Assembly (NCBI GenBank): GCA_025928335.1 | Contig: JAICJQ010000009.1 | Span: 1-42,842 of the forward strand | Source: Gemmatimonadaceae bacterium | GTDB lineage: Bacteria; Gemmatimonadota; Gemmatimonadetes; Gemmatimonadales; Gemmatimonadaceae | DNA length: 42,842 bases | Direction: 5' to 3' | Shown here: in pieces, positions 1 to 12,742 of the stretch | Position numbering within the stretch: the stretch's first letter is position 1 | Layout of the letters: each line of letters begins with the position of its first letter | The notes under the pieces: model-generated | The model's database searches: none | Told to the model about the DNA's origin: nothing | The model's input: the letters and a program-made list of their open reading frames with translations, nothing else | Translations under genes and position numbers: made by a program

Positions 1-984
1 GAGATCGTCCCCGACGCGGCGGCGTACTTGAGGATCTCAGTCGTCGGCGTTGCGCCCTATCTCGCATTCGGCGTGCTGCGGCAGACGCTTCAGGCGATGC
101 ATCTCGTACGTCCGGTCGTTTGGACGATTCTCGTCGCGAACATTACCAACGCCGTGTTCAACTGGGTGTTCGTCTATGGGCATCTCGGCAGCCCGGCGCT
201 CGGAGTGGCCGGCAGCGCTATCGCCACGGCGATCAGCCGCTGGATCATGTTGCTGCTTCTGCTCGCGGTAGCGTGGCGGGATCTGCGGCCGGCGCTTGTG
301 CCCTGGCTGGATTCATCCATCGCGCCGAAGCCACTGTGGCAAATGCTGCGCATCGGCATTCCGATTGGTGCTCAGCAGGCGCTCGAGGCAGGCGCGTTCG
401 GCGCCGTTGGCCTGCTCATGGGATTGCTCGGCACCATACAAATGGCCGCGCATCAGATCGCGATCACGCTCGCCGCGTTCACGTTCATGGTGCCTCTTGG
501 CGTCGGCCAGGCGGCGGCGGTGCGCGTGGGGCACGCCATCGGCTCCGGCGATGACGCACGCGCGAAAGCGGCGATCCGCGCCGCGTATATCTGCGGTGTT
601 GGGTTCATGACGATCGCGGCGGCGCTGTTTCTCGGCGCGCCACGACTTCTCGCGCACGCCTTCACGCCGGACGAACGCGTCGTGTCGCTCGCCGCGCTGC
701 TCATTCCGATCGCCGGAGTTTTTCAAGTATTCGACGGCGGTCAGGCGGTGGGCGCCGGCGTGTTGCGGGGCGCGGGGGACACGACGGCGCCGCTCGTCGT
801 CATGCTCGCCGCGTACTGGATCGTCGGCGTGCCGGTGAGCGCGTATCTCGGATTCAAGACGTCGCTGGGACCGGCGGGATTGTGGTGGGGATTCGTCGTC
901 TCGCTCGCCGCGGTCGCGATCTTCCTCTACCTACGGATCAGAATCCTCTTCCGCGGCAGCGTCGGGCGACTGCGCGAGGAGTAG
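1..984 (+). CDS. MATE family efflux transporter (5' partial)
   Basis: C-terminal part of a multidrug and toxin extrusion (MATE/NorM/DinF-type) transporter. It would export drugs or organic cations across the inner membrane in exchange for Na+ or H+. The reading frame is open from base 1, so the start lies outside the window. About 327 residues remain of a usual 440-470. The visible part has seven to eight hydrophobic helices and the family's internal-repeat features, such as PIGAQQALEAGAFG and the loop GAGVLRGAGDTTAPL, which matches the conserved RGxGDT element of the second half. The 3' end overlaps the convergent kinase gene by 54 bases. Family assignment is firm; substrate is unknown. Confidence 0.9.
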   Translation, partial: EIVPDAAAYLRISVVGVAPYLAFGVLRQTLQAMHLVRPVVWTILVANITNAVFNWVFVYGHLGSPALGVAGSAIATAISRWIMLLLLLAVAWRDLRPALVPWLDSSIAPKPLWQMLRIGIPIGAQQALEAGAFGAVGLLMGLLGTIQMAAHQIAITLAAFTFMVPLGVGQAAAVRVGHAIGSGDDARAKAAIRAAYICGVGFMTIAAALFLGAPRLLAHAFTPDERVVSLAALLIPIAGVFQVFDGGQAVGAGVLRGAGDTTAPLVVMLAAYWIVGVPVSAYLGFKTSLGPAGLWWGFVVSLAAVAIFLYLRIRILFRGSVGRLREE

Positions 985-1485
985 CGCGTCGACGGCATCG
1001 ACGGCGCGGTCGATGCGCTCCGGCGCATCGCCGCGAATGATCGCCACCGGAGCGCCGGAGCTCATCACGGCGTCTCGAAACAGCTGCTGCATCTCATCCC
1101 GCATGTGGCCGCGATCGCGCACGCCGTCAGCGATCCAGGGGAGGTCGATCTCGCAGAGGAGGTACAGATCTGGCGCGCGCGCCGCCGCCTCGTCGACGAT
1201 CCAATCGGGCGCGTGGCCAAAGTAGTGCTTGCAGTAGACGACGGTGCTGAGAAGATCGGTGTCCTGGACGACGACCGGCCGACCGAGCGCGATCTGCGCG
1301 TCCTCGAGCGCCATCTGGCCGCGCGCGATCGGGCCGTGGTCGGTGAACTCGATCATTCCGCCCTTGGCCTCGGCGAACTGCCGCACGAATTCCGGGACGA
1401 GCGCCGCGTCGTAGTGGCGCGCCAACTGCGCGGCGAGCGTCGTCTTTCCCGTCGATTCGGAGCCGGTCAGAACAACGCGAATCAT
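931..1485 (-). CDS. NadR-type ribosylnicotinamide kinase (AAA ATPase)
   Basis: 184-residue P-loop protein resembling the C-terminal ribosylnicotinamide kinase domain of NadR. It would phosphorylate nicotinamide riboside to NMN with ATP, trapping the imported vitamin. Walker A is GSESTGKT at residues 8-15. It is followed by the family's EFVRQF element and the VVVQDTD strand. No N-terminal adenylyltransferase or DNA-binding domain is present, so this is a kinase-only form. The start at 1485 is chosen because its ATG overlaps the pnuC stop as ATGA, a sign of translational coupling; an upstream in-frame extension of 17 residues would run into pnuC and adds nothing conserved. The 3' end overlaps the convergent MATE gene by 54 bases. 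Confidence 0.85.
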   Translation of the reverse strand: MIRVVLTGSESTGKTTLAAQLARHYDAALVPEFVRQFAEAKGGMIEFTDHGPIARGQMALEDAQIALGRPVVVQDTDLLSTVVYCKHYFGHAPDWIVDEAAARAPDLYLLCEIDLPWIADGVRDRGHMRDEMQQLFRDAVMSSGAPVAIIRGDAPERIDRAVDAVDALLLAQSPDAAAEEDSDP

Positions 1486-2105
1486 GTCGCGGGTGACGCA
1501 ACGACCGCTGACTCCGCGGCGAGCGATCGACGCCACGCGGCGTATCCAACCACGGCGAGCCCCAGATATACCAGGTAGTTGAAGGCGGTGAGGTTCAGCT
1601 TCTTATAAATGAACATGCCGACGTAGAAGACGTCGACGATGATCCAGAGGATCCAGTTCTCGAGATACTTCTTCGTCATCATGTACTGCGCGATGAGACT
1701 CACCGTCACGAGCGCCGAGTCCATGTACGGCAGCGCCGCGTTCGGGAGGCGCGAGGTGATCGCGCTGAGCGCGACCCACGACACGAGGCCGATGATGAGG
1801 AAATACATCCAGAGCCTGGCCGGCGTTCGGGTGACGTGCAGCTCGGAATGGTTGGCACCGCCGTACAACCATTCATACCACCCGTACAGCGAGAGCACGA
1901 AGTAGATGATCTGCAGCCCGAAGTCCGAGTAGAGACCGGTGCGAAAGAAGACGATGACGAACATCGCCGCGTTGACGAGCGCGGTGGGCCAGCTCCACAC
2001 GTTCTCTTTCGCGCTGAGATACACGGTGATGATGCCGAGGACGACGCCGATCAGCTCGACGCAGCTCGTGCCGTGCGCGACCAGCCAATTGCAGATGGCG
2101 TTCAC
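1482..2105 (-). CDS. pnuC: Nicotinamide riboside transporter PnuC
   Basis: 207-residue inner-membrane protein of the PnuC/SWEET-like fold. It facilitates diffusion of nicotinamide riboside, which the downstream kinase then traps. About seven hydrophobic segments are visible. Family hallmarks include WSWPTALVNAAMF near residue 38, YGWYEWLYG near 75 and the second-half motif ENWILWIIVDVFYVGMF near 150. Translation starts at a GTG at 2105, one base after the TGA of the M28 peptidase gene; no ATG fits. PnuC paralogues can carry thiamine (PnuT) or riboflavin (PnuX). The coupled NadR-type kinase argues for nicotinamide riboside. The TPP riboswitch in this window is 14 kb away and not linked to it. 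Confidence 0.9.
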   Translation of the reverse strand: MNAICNWLVAHGTSCVELIGVVLGIITVYLSAKENVWSWPTALVNAAMFVIVFFRTGLYSDFGLQIIYFVLSLYGWYEWLYGGANHSELHVTRTPARLWMYFLIIGLVSWVALSAITSRLPNAALPYMDSALVTVSLIAQYMMTKKYLENWILWIIVDVFYVGMFIYKKLNLTAFNYLVYLGLAVVGYAAWRRSLAAESAVVASPAT

Positions 2106-2106
2106 G

Positions 2107-3830
2107 TCACGGCTTCAGCGTTCGCCGACGGTCGGCGCCGGCGGCTGCGACGCGCCGGGCCGCGGCGTCGATCGCGGCGCGGGTGTCGGCCGACGAGCCG
2201 CCGACCTCGATGTCGTCCATCGTCTTGAGCGACCGCACGTAATAATCCGTCCACGTGGACAGGATGTCGTCCTCCGTTGCCGCCGGGCTCCCCTGTTTCA
2301 GTGCCGCGACGCTGAGGGCCATCTCGGTATCGAGTCGCTTGATCGCCGCGCGGTCCACCTCGCCGACGAGATCGCGGGCTGTTGGACCGTCGGCCGAAGT
2401 GAGCGTCAACACGGAGACTAGGGCGGCGAGCCCCACGTTCTCCAATTCGGGAACGGAAACCTTGTCGATACGGTCGCCGTCGGTGTGGTAGTACATGTCC
2501 GTGAAGTGCCAGAACAACACGCCGGGCTTCTTGGCATCGAGGAACGGCGTGTGATCGCTGCCGCCCTCGAAGGGATTGGTCTTGACGACCCAGCCGGTGT
2601 TCGCTGCTTGATCGAGGCAGCGCGCGAGCAGAAAGTCGTTGAAATAGTGGGGTACGATGCGGCTCTTCTCGAGCGGTCGCCCGCCCCACTCGCTGTGCTT
2701 CTCGTCGCCGCGCGTCCACACCGCTGACGGGTCGGGCATCTTTTCAATGAGGAAGGTCCCACCGGTTTTCTTGGTGTCCTCTCCCGTCATGTCGAGACTC
2801 AACCCCCATCGCACGCCACGGGTGCGCGCGCTGTCGGCGGCGAGATAGGTCCGCGTCTGGGCGATCTCGAGGCCGAACAGCATGGTGATCGTTCGCTTCG
2901 GCCGAAAACCGCGGTCGTGCACCAGGACGCCGAGCACGCGTGCCATCTCGCTCAAATCGCCGACACCGGACGCATTGTCGTTCGCACCCGGTTCCTGCAC
3001 GTGGGCGCTGAGCACAAAGCGCTCGGCCGGCACCTGCGCGCCATGCACCTCGGCGACGATCGTGCGTTCATCGGCGGGGAACATCTTTGATGCCACACGG
3101 ACTCGGGCTTGGTTCTGGCCTTTAGCCAGCGAGACTCGCAGCCGCTCGAGGGCGTCGCGCGAAAGTGCGATGCCCCACGCCCGCTTCACGGAATCATAGG
3201 CGACCGAGCCGAATTGGATCGACGTGCGGTTGCGCTCGGGTTGCGTGTAGGCCGGCATGTTGTAGGCGAGGACACCGATCGCGCCGCGCCGCTGCACGGC
3301 TTCGCTGAACGCGCGTCCGACGTTCGCCTCGACGAGCACGATCTTTCCGGCCACCGACGCTTTGTCGTAGTCAGCGGGGGTTCCCTTCCCGACGTCGACG
3401 ATCGACGCAACAACGCCGGTGTCGGGCGTCGAGAACGAGTTGATCGCCAGCATGTTGCGGTTCGTCGCCCAGCGCAGAACCGTGTCGCGTCCGACGACGA
3501 CCACGGCGTCCACCGGGTCCCACGCCGGTGCATTCATCTTTCGCCGCTCGATGCGATAGGTCAAAGGGGCCGTCGCGGGCGCGCCGGCTTCGCTGACATA
3601 ACCCGCCCCTTTGAGAATTCCTTCGACGCGATCGAGGCTGGCGTCGAACCCGGTGTTTCCGGGCCAGCGGAAATACCGGTCCATGAACGCCGTCTGATCG
3701 TAGGCGTTCTTCGCAGAAAACTCGCGACGCACCATCTCGAAGTACCGCTTCACCGCCGCGGGCGATGCAGGTCGCTGGGCAGCGGCCGCGCGACCCAGCA
3801 ATACGCAGAGCACAACGAGAGTGCGACGGG

Positions 3831-3834
<4 letters not shown>
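2107..3834 (-). CDS. Secreted M28 family aminopeptidase
   Basis: 575-residue secreted zinc peptidase of family M28, probably cleaving N-terminal residues from peptides in the periplasm or outside. An N-terminal signal peptide ends near AAAAQ (residue 20). A PA-like insert domain occupies roughly residues 100-250. The catalytic domain shows likely metal ligands H278 and D286 (SAHVQEPGANDN), E323 (FGLE), D348 (SLDMTGED) and H428 (GGSDHTPF). The usual EE pair reads LE-I here, so the general-base position deserves checking. The start ATG overlaps the stop of the upstream tricorn-like gene as ATGA, and the stop lies one base before pnuC, so all four genes are probably co-transcribed. Confidence 0.88.
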
Positions 3835-7088
<3,254 letters not shown>

Positions 7089-7164
7089 TATCCGGATAAA
7101 GAGGGAGAGTTTTCAACTTACTTCACGAGACTTGTTCGCGCCCGAGACGCTAGCTTGTCCGACC

Positions 7165-8154
7165 ATGCCGCTCGTGCACATCGATTCCGAGCATCCGGAT
7201 CCGGAAATCATTTCACGAGCCGCCGGGCTACTCCGCGGTGGGCGACTCGTCGCGTTCCCGACCGAAACGGTGTACGGGCTCGGAGCGAACGCGCTCGACC
7301 CGGCGGCCGTGGCGCGCATCTACGCAGCGAAAGGCCGACCGAAGTACAACCCGCTGATCGTTCACGTAGCAGACGTTGCGCTGGTCTCGTTAGTCGCCAC
7401 CGGCTGGAACGAAACCGCCGAGCGGTTGGCGCGTGAATTCTGGCCGGGACCCCTAACCCTGGTCCTACCGAAAACCGATGCCGTTCCAGACAGCGTCACG
7501 GCCGGGTTACGGAGCGTCGCGGTGCGCGTTCCCGCACATCCCATCGCGCGCGCGTTACTCTCCGCCGCGGAAATTCCCGTCGCCGCGCCAAGCGCCAACC
7601 GGTCGACCCAACTATCGCCAACGACAGGTGATCACGTTTTGCAATCGCTCGGCGACGCCGTCGATCTCATTCTCGACGCCGGCCCAACGCCCGTCGGCAT
7701 CGAGTCGACGGTCGTGGATCTCACCGCGCCGGTCCCGACCCTCCTCCGTCCCGGCTCGATCAGTGTCGAAGATCTGATGCGAGTGATCGGACGCGTCGAT
7801 CGTCTCACCAATGACCTTTCCGGAGCGTCGCCGAGGCGGGCTCCGGGGATGCTCGAGAAGCACTACGCGCCGCGCGCCAAGGTCGTCCTCGTCCCGGCTC
7901 CGGATGTCGGCGTTCGTGTCGAGCATGAGCGGGCCAACGGGCTGCACGTCGGGGCGCTCGTCGTACATGCAGCCGTCGAGAGATCGCACACGATCGTCGT
8001 CATGCCGGCTGACCCGCCGAGCTACGCCGCCGCGCTCTACGCGTCACTGCACGCGCTCGACGACGCCGGTTGCGACATCGTCGTCGTCGAAACGCTGCCG
8101 GAAACGGGCCCCTGGCTCGCGGTGCGCGATCGCCTGTCGCGCGCGACGCATTGA
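7165..8154 (+). CDS. L-threonylcarbamoyladenylate synthase (Sua5/YwlC long form)
   Basis: 329-residue cytoplasmic enzyme making threonylcarbamoyl-AMP from threonine, bicarbonate and ATP, the first step of t6A modification at position 37 of ANN-decoding tRNAs. The YrdC domain spans about residues 8-200, with PTETVYGLG (32-40), KGRPKYNP (56-63) and the SAN loop (SANRSTQLSPT, about 145-155). The C-terminal Sua5 extension after HYAPRA makes this the long form rather than TsaC. The ATG at 7165 is preferred over an in-frame TTG at 7132 because the residues after it align with the usual N terminus. The stop lies two bases from the convergent porin gene. Confidence 0.93.
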   Translation: MPLVHIDSEHPDPEIISRAAGLLRGGRLVAFPTETVYGLGANALDPAAVARIYAAKGRPKYNPLIVHVADVALVSLVATGWNETAERLAREFWPGPLTLVLPKTDAVPDSVTAGLRSVAVRVPAHPIARALLSAAEIPVAAPSANRSTQLSPTTGDHVLQSLGDAVDLILDAGPTPVGIESTVVDLTAPVPTLLRPGSISVEDLMRVIGRVDRLTNDLSGASPRRAPGMLEKHYAPRAKVVLVPAPDVGVRVEHERANGLHVGALVVHAAVERSHTIVVMPADPPSYAAALYASLHALDDAGCDIVVVETLPETGPWLAVRDRLSRATH

Positions 8155-8156
8155 TC

Positions 8157-9245
8157 CTACCACAGGCCCTGGAAGGCGATCAGCGCGAAGGTACCGTCGG
8201 TCACGTTATTGACGTTCGGGAACGTTTGCCGAACGATGGTGACGGCGATTTTAGCGCTCGTGCCGTCGATAAAATAGCTGGCGCCGGCGCTGACCTGTCG
8301 TTCGTAGGCGTCGAAGACCGACGTCTCGTGCGTGCGATCCCTGTCCCAGGAGTCGTATCGCGCGACGAACTGGAGCAACGGAGTGGGACGAACGGCGCCA
8401 AGGCTGTACCAACCGAAGCGGCGCAGGTCGCCGTCGCGGGCGGCCATAGTCTCGGCGCGCAGCGTGACGAGTGGATTTTTGAACTCGACTTCCGTGCCCC
8501 CTCGTTCGCGCCGAGAAAGACGCGCCCCGCCCTCGAACCCGCCCGATCCACCAATCGATAGGTGCGGGAACAACACCGGATGGTACACGACCCGTCCGAT
8601 GAAAGCTTTTTGGTCGTTCGCGTCGATCGTGCCGGCGCTTTCGCCGGTTTCGTTGAACAGTCCGACGTGGTACTCGATGCCCTGCGGTATCGTCCCGTTC
8701 GCCGAGACCCCGATGTCACGGACGTCACCCAGTCCGGTCGCGCGCGAGCGTTCGACGATGAACATCGTACGCTCGATCGTCTCGACCTTGGAGGTCGAAA
8801 TGGTGCCCTCGAGGCTGAGCGGCACGATCTGCTGGCCGATGTCCAGCGCCACATACGGATTCGCAATCCAGGTGAGCGCGGCGTCCTGGAGAATGCGCGT
8901 CCGCTGATCCAGCGCGACGTCGAGTAGCGCCAGCGTGTCGTTGATCGGCGCCGACGTCTTTGTGAGCTGCAGCACCTTCGCGGCGTCGAATCCGACGCGC
9001 CAGCGGATATTGGGCGAGACGTCGCCACTGAACTTGAGATCGGCCTTCCGAAGCCGATACCCGTCTTTTGTGAGCGGGTCGCCGCCGCGGTAGTAGACCT
9101 GGATGAAGCCGTGGATCTCCATCGGCGGGAGCCCATGCGCGATAGGAACCGTATCTTGGGCGGGCAGCCGCTCTTCGAGTGGAGCACCGACGGCAAGAGT
9201 GACAGCAGCAAGCGTCCGAAGGGCGCGTGCTCGAAAACGCAACAT
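8157..9245 (-). CDS. Phosphate-selective porin O/P family protein
   Basis: 362-residue outer-membrane beta-barrel of the OprO/OprP type, expected to be a 16-strand porin for phosphate or other anions. A signal peptide covers about residues 1-30. The mature protein opens with MEIHGFIQVYYRGG, the typical first strand, and continues with alternating amphipathic strands such as RKADLKFSGDVSPNIRWRVGFD and NPYVALDIGQQIVPLSLEG. It ends with an aromatic residue (FALIAFQGLW), as needed for BAM recognition. No phosphate-uptake genes are adjacent, so substrate is not set by context. The gene is divergent from the phosphoesterase gene with 133 bases between them. Confidence 0.82.
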   Translation of the reverse strand: MLRFRARALRTLAAVTLAVGAPLEERLPAQDTVPIAHGLPPMEIHGFIQVYYRGGDPLTKDGYRLRKADLKFSGDVSPNIRWRVGFDAAKVLQLTKTSAPINDTLALLDVALDQRTRILQDAALTWIANPYVALDIGQQIVPLSLEGTISTSKVETIERTMFIVERSRATGLGDVRDIGVSANGTIPQGIEYHVGLFNETGESAGTIDANDQKAFIGRVVYHPVLFPHLSIGGSGGFEGGARLSRRERGGTEVEFKNPLVTLRAETMAARDGDLRRFGWYSLGAVRPTPLLQFVARYDSWDRDRTHETSVFDAYERQVSAGASYFIDGTSAKIAVTIVRQTFPNVNNVTDGTFALIAFQGLW

Positions 9246-9378
9246 GAGGTTGTTCGGTGGAAGCCGAGCGGAGGGATGGAAGGAGTTCGTCCGCGGATGC
9301 GCCGGCGCACCGGCGCAGTATTTTACTCAGCGCGTCGAATGTTAATGAGACGATCGGCGCTCACGCGAGCCACGTCGA

Positions 9379-11868
9379 ATGAATTTTTTCACCATGCTTC
9401 GTTCCCCGACGCGCACATGCCTTCTCATCCTGGTCGCGACCGTCGGCGCGGCCTGTCGGCGGCCGTCCTCGGATACTTCCGACGGGCGCGGCGATTCGCT
9501 GTTTACCAGACTTCCCCCGAGGCTGCCAAACGGCGTCAAGCTGGACCCGGCGGCGCCGATGACGAGTGTGGGAGCGATGCCCCTCACGGCGCGCCTCGCA
9601 CCGGACGGCATTCACGTCGTGCTTTCTGTGTCTGGTTACGGCAAGCAGGGGTTGCAGGTGATCGACCGGACGACTCAGGGCGCCCATGACGTTGTGGAGC
9701 AGCCGTCAGCGTTCGTCGGTCTCGCGTTTTCCCCCGACGGCCGCACGCTCTATTCGTCGGGCGGCAACCAGGATGTCGTGTACCGATACGATTGGAACGC
9801 TGGGCGGCTCAGCCTGCGCGATAGTCTCGTGCTCGCCGTCAAACGACGTGCAAGCGGAACTCGTTACCCCGCCGGACTCGCGCTGTCACCCAACGGTCGC
9901 ACGCTGTACGTCGCCGAAAACATCGCCGATTCCTTGGCGGTCATGGACGTCGCGAGCGGCGCCGTGGTCCAGCGGCTTCCAACCGAGCGGTACCCGTACG
10001 ACGTCGTCACCGACGCGAACGGTACCGTCTATGTCTCGGCGTGGGGCGGCAATACCGTTTCGGTTTTCGCGCCGTCGGGAGACGGGCGGCTGCGCGAGAC
10101 TCAGATGATCTCCGTGGCCCGACATCCATCGGCGATGCTTCTCAGTCGCGATGGTACGCGCTTGTTCATCGCGTCGGGAAGCACCGACCACGTCGCAGTC
10201 GTCGACACCAAGACGCGAAAGGTCATCGCGCGTCTCCTCGATCCGCCGCCCGCTGGTCCCTCCGAGGGCGCAACGCCGAATGCCCTCGCGTTGTCTCCCG
10301 ACGGCACTCGTCTGTTCGTCGCCGAGGCTGACGCGAATGCGATCGCCGTTTTCGATCTGTCGCCGGCGACGTCGGGCGTGTCCACCGCGCGTGGGAATGA
10401 CGCACTTCGCGGACGGATTCCGGGCGGCTGGTACATGTGTGCGTTGGTCGTCGCACGCGACACGCTGCTCGGCTTCAGCGGAAAGGGGACGTACGGTACC
10501 GTTCCCAACACCGGCGGACCCAATCCCGACGTCGGCCGGAACGCGAAGTACACGCTGAACCTGCTGCACGGCGGCATGCTGCAGCTGCGCCTGGCCGATT
10601 TGACCGCCGACGCGCTGGCGAAGTACAGCGCGCGCGTCGCCGCGGCAAACGGGTGGAACCCGAGCCCGAGAAAACACCGGTATCCGCCTTTCGAGCACGT
10701 CATCTACGTGATCAAGGAGAATCGCACCTACGATCAGATCTTCGGCGACGATCCCAAAGGCGACGGAGACACGACGAACATCTTCTTTCCGAAAGCGGTT
10801 TCGCCGAACCACCACGCCCTCGCCGACCGTTTCGGGCTGTTCGATCGTTTTTTTGTGAACGCGGAGGTCAGCCCTGACGGGCATAATTGGACCACCGCCG
10901 CGTACGCGACCGACTATCTCCAGAAGACCGTCCCGTCACACTACTCAATGCCGAGTCGCGGGCGCACATACGACTACGAGGGCACGAATCGCGGCGCGAT
11001 CCCAAGCGACGACGCGGCCGAGCCGGCGAGCGGCTACCTCTGGAACCTCGCCGAGAAGAAGGGCATCACCTACCGGAATTACGGCGAATTCGTCTCACCG
11101 GCACCGCGTGCGTCCGCCAACGCACCCGTGACCTATCGCGGCAACAAGCCGTTCCTCGCCGCTCACACGAATCCGCGGTATCCAGGTTTCGAGCTGACGA
11201 TTCGCGATCAGCACCGGATGGACGTCTATCTCGCCGAGCTGCAGGAATTCATCGCTCGTGGGCAGCTGCCGGCGCTCGAGACCGTCCGGCTGCCGAACGA
11301 TCATACCTCGGGGTTGATGGCAAATCGCCCGAGCCCACGCGCCGCCTTCGCCGACAACGATCTCGCGCTCGGGCGAATGATCGAGGCGCTCTCTAAATCA
11401 CCCTTCTGGAAGAACACCGTGGTCTTCGTCCTCGAAGACGACGCGCAGAACGGAGCGGATCACGTCGACTCGCACCGGGCTCCGATGCTCGTCATCTCGG
11501 CGTACAACAGGCCGGGGACGATTCACCGGTTCGCGAACACCACGGACGTTCTGCGCACGATCGAGGAAATTCTCGGTCTCGAATCGATGTCCCAATTCGA
11601 TTATTTCGGACGGCCGCTGCGGGACATCTGGTCGGACGCGCCTGACTTGCGGCCGTATACCGCGCTGCCGGCGGGGTGGTCGCTCGACGAGATGAATCCG
11701 CGCGGGACACCGGGCGCGCGCGAGTCAGCCAAGCTGGATCTCGAGGTCGAGGACGCAGCCGACGAGGATGTGTTCAATCGGATTTTGTGGCGCGCGATCA
11801 AAGGCTTGACGGTTCCGTATCCCGGCCCAACTCGGGCATCGGCACTCGAGCTCAAGATCGGCGGCTGA
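9379..11868 (+). CDS. YncE-like beta-propeller fused to alkaline-phosphatase-superfamily phosphoesterase
   Basis: 829-residue exported protein, probably a lipoprotein (hydrophobic stretch then VGAAC near residue 25; the lipobox is not ideal). Residues about 60-410 form a YVTN/YncE-type propeller with repeats such as LSPNGRTLYVAENIADSLAV and LSPDGTRLFVAEADANAIAV. Residues about 435-760 are a phosphoesterase domain with HVIYVIKENRTYDQIFGD, AEVSPDGHNWTTAAYATDY and the metal-site element EDDAQNGADHVDSHRAP. This domain combination is known in several phyla; the substrate is not known and could be a phosphodiester or phospholipid. The start could also be the ATG at 9394. It converges on infA with about 20 bases between stops. 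Confidence 0.88.
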   Translation: MNFFTMLRSPTRTCLLILVATVGAACRRPSSDTSDGRGDSLFTRLPPRLPNGVKLDPAAPMTSVGAMPLTARLAPDGIHVVLSVSGYGKQGLQVIDRTTQGAHDVVEQPSAFVGLAFSPDGRTLYSSGGNQDVVYRYDWNAGRLSLRDSLVLAVKRRASGTRYPAGLALSPNGRTLYVAENIADSLAVMDVASGAVVQRLPTERYPYDVVTDANGTVYVSAWGGNTVSVFAPSGDGRLRETQMISVARHPSAMLLSRDGTRLFIASGSTDHVAVVDTKTRKVIARLLDPPPAGPSEGATPNALALSPDGTRLFVAEADANAIAVFDLSPATSGVSTARGNDALRGRIPGGWYMCALVVARDTLLGFSGKGTYGTVPNTGGPNPDVGRNAKYTLNLLHGGMLQLRLADLTADALAKYSARVAAANGWNPSPRKHRYPPFEHVIYVIKENRTYDQIFGDDPKGDGDTTNIFFPKAVSPNHHALADRFGLFDRFFVNAEVSPDGHNWTTAAYATDYLQKTVPSHYSMPSRGRTYDYEGTNRGAIPSDDAAEPASGYLWNLAEKKGITYRNYGEFVSPAPRASANAPVTYRGNKPFLAAHTNPRYPGFELTIRDQHRMDVYLAELQEFIARGQLPALETVRLPNDHTSGLMANRPSPRAAFADNDLALGRMIEALSKSPFWKNTVVFVLEDDAQNGADHVDSHRAPMLVISAYNRPGTIHRFANTTDVLRTIEEILGLESMSQFDYFGRPLRDIWSDAPDLRPYTALPAGWSLDEMNPRGTPGARESAKLDLEVEDAADEDVFNRILWRAIKGLTVPYPGPTRASALELKIGG

Positions 11869-11887
11869 GCGGGAGAGTTCGCGCGGC

Positions 11888-12109
11888 TCAGGTCTTGTGT
11901 CGGAAAATGATGCGGCCGCGGGTCAGGTCGTACGGTGAGACCTCGATCGTGACGCGGTCGCCCTGCAGCACGCGGATACGAAAACGGCGCATGTTTCCGC
12001 CGAGCGTGGCCAATACGTTGTGGCCATTCGTCAGCTGAACGCGAAAGGTCGCGTTCGGCAGTACTTCAGTGACTTGTCCTTCCAGTTGTATCGGTTCTTC
12101 CTTGGCCAT
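11888..12109 (-). CDS. infA: Translation initiation factor IF-1
   Basis: 73-residue S1/OB-fold protein that binds the ribosomal A site during initiation together with IF2 and IF3. The sequence starts [13 protein letters not shown] and contains [17 protein letters not shown] and [15 protein letters not shown], matching the IF-1 family along its full length. The ATG at 12109 gives the family's usual 72-73 residues; an upstream ATG at 12148 would add a proline-rich tail with no counterpart. The gene stands alone, not in a ribosomal protein operon. Its RGRIIFRHK ending resembles the second IF-1 copies of some bacteria (usual ending RGRIVYRYK), so it may not be the only infA in the genome. Confidence 0.93.
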   Translation of the reverse strand: MAKEEPIQLEGQVTEVLPNATFRVQLTNGHNVLATLGGNMRRFRIRVLQGDRVTIEVSPYDLTRGRIIFRHKT

Positions 12110-12180
12110 GAAGCCTCGGGTTGGGGGCGGCTGAAGTATAGATCCCACGAGCCGCCCCCGAAAGCCGAGCTGGCCAGCCG

Positions 12181-12672
12181 TTACGGCTTTTTCTTCGTCT
12201 TGTCGACGTTGTTGCCGATAACACCGCCGAGGATTCCGCCCACAGCCGCGCCGATCAATCCGCCCTTCACCTTATTTCGGCTCGAGGTTGCGCCGATGAC
12301 CGCGCCTGCCGCCGCGCCGATGGCCGCATCACGGTTTGTGTGTTTGACGGTGACCTCACCACCCTGCGACGACGTCGAGCTGACGCCCGACGACCGACGA
12401 GTGTGCACGACCTCACCGCTCGACGTCGAGCGATGCACCGTACGACCCGTCGAGTTTGTCGCGACCGGCGTGCGTCCATTCAGTGCGTTCGGGCTGCTCG
12501 TCGCCATTCCACGTTCGGCGGCGGACATGCTATCCAACGGCTGATATCCCTTCGCCTGCGCGGCGAGGGAGAGATCGTTGTTCAGTGTTGTATCAGCGTT
12601 ATGATTGGCGCCCCGCCCGCAAGCGCCGGCGGCGAGCAATGCGAGGGCGAGCGACGGAAGTTTGCGAATCAT
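12181..12672 (-). CDS. Glycine-zipper lipoprotein
   Basis: 163-residue small exported protein. An N-terminal hydrophobic stretch ends in AAGAC (Cys18), a plausible though imperfect lipobox. The middle (about 25-110) is Ser/Thr-rich and low in complexity. The C terminus carries two glycine-zipper segments, [16 protein letters not shown] and [17 protein letters not shown], followed by a lysine-rich tail. Such zippers insert into or associate with the outer membrane, as in SlyB/YMGG-type proteins. An AGGAGG sits four bases before the ATG. Function beyond envelope association is unknown. It lies between infA and the histidine kinase gene on the same strand. Confidence 0.75.
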   Translation of the reverse strand: MIRKLPSLALALLAAGACGRGANHNADTTLNNDLSLAAQAKGYQPLDSMSAAERGMATSSPNALNGRTPVATNSTGRTVHRSTSSGEVVHTRRSSGVSSTSSQGGEVTVKHTNRDAAIGAAAGAVIGATSSRNKVKGGLIGAAVGGILGGVIGNNVDKTKKKP

Positions 12673-12742
12673 TGAGCCTCCTCATCCTTTGTCATGCAAT
12701 TAGACCAAAGGTGAAGGCAGGCCCCGTGCCGTTTTGCCGGAC

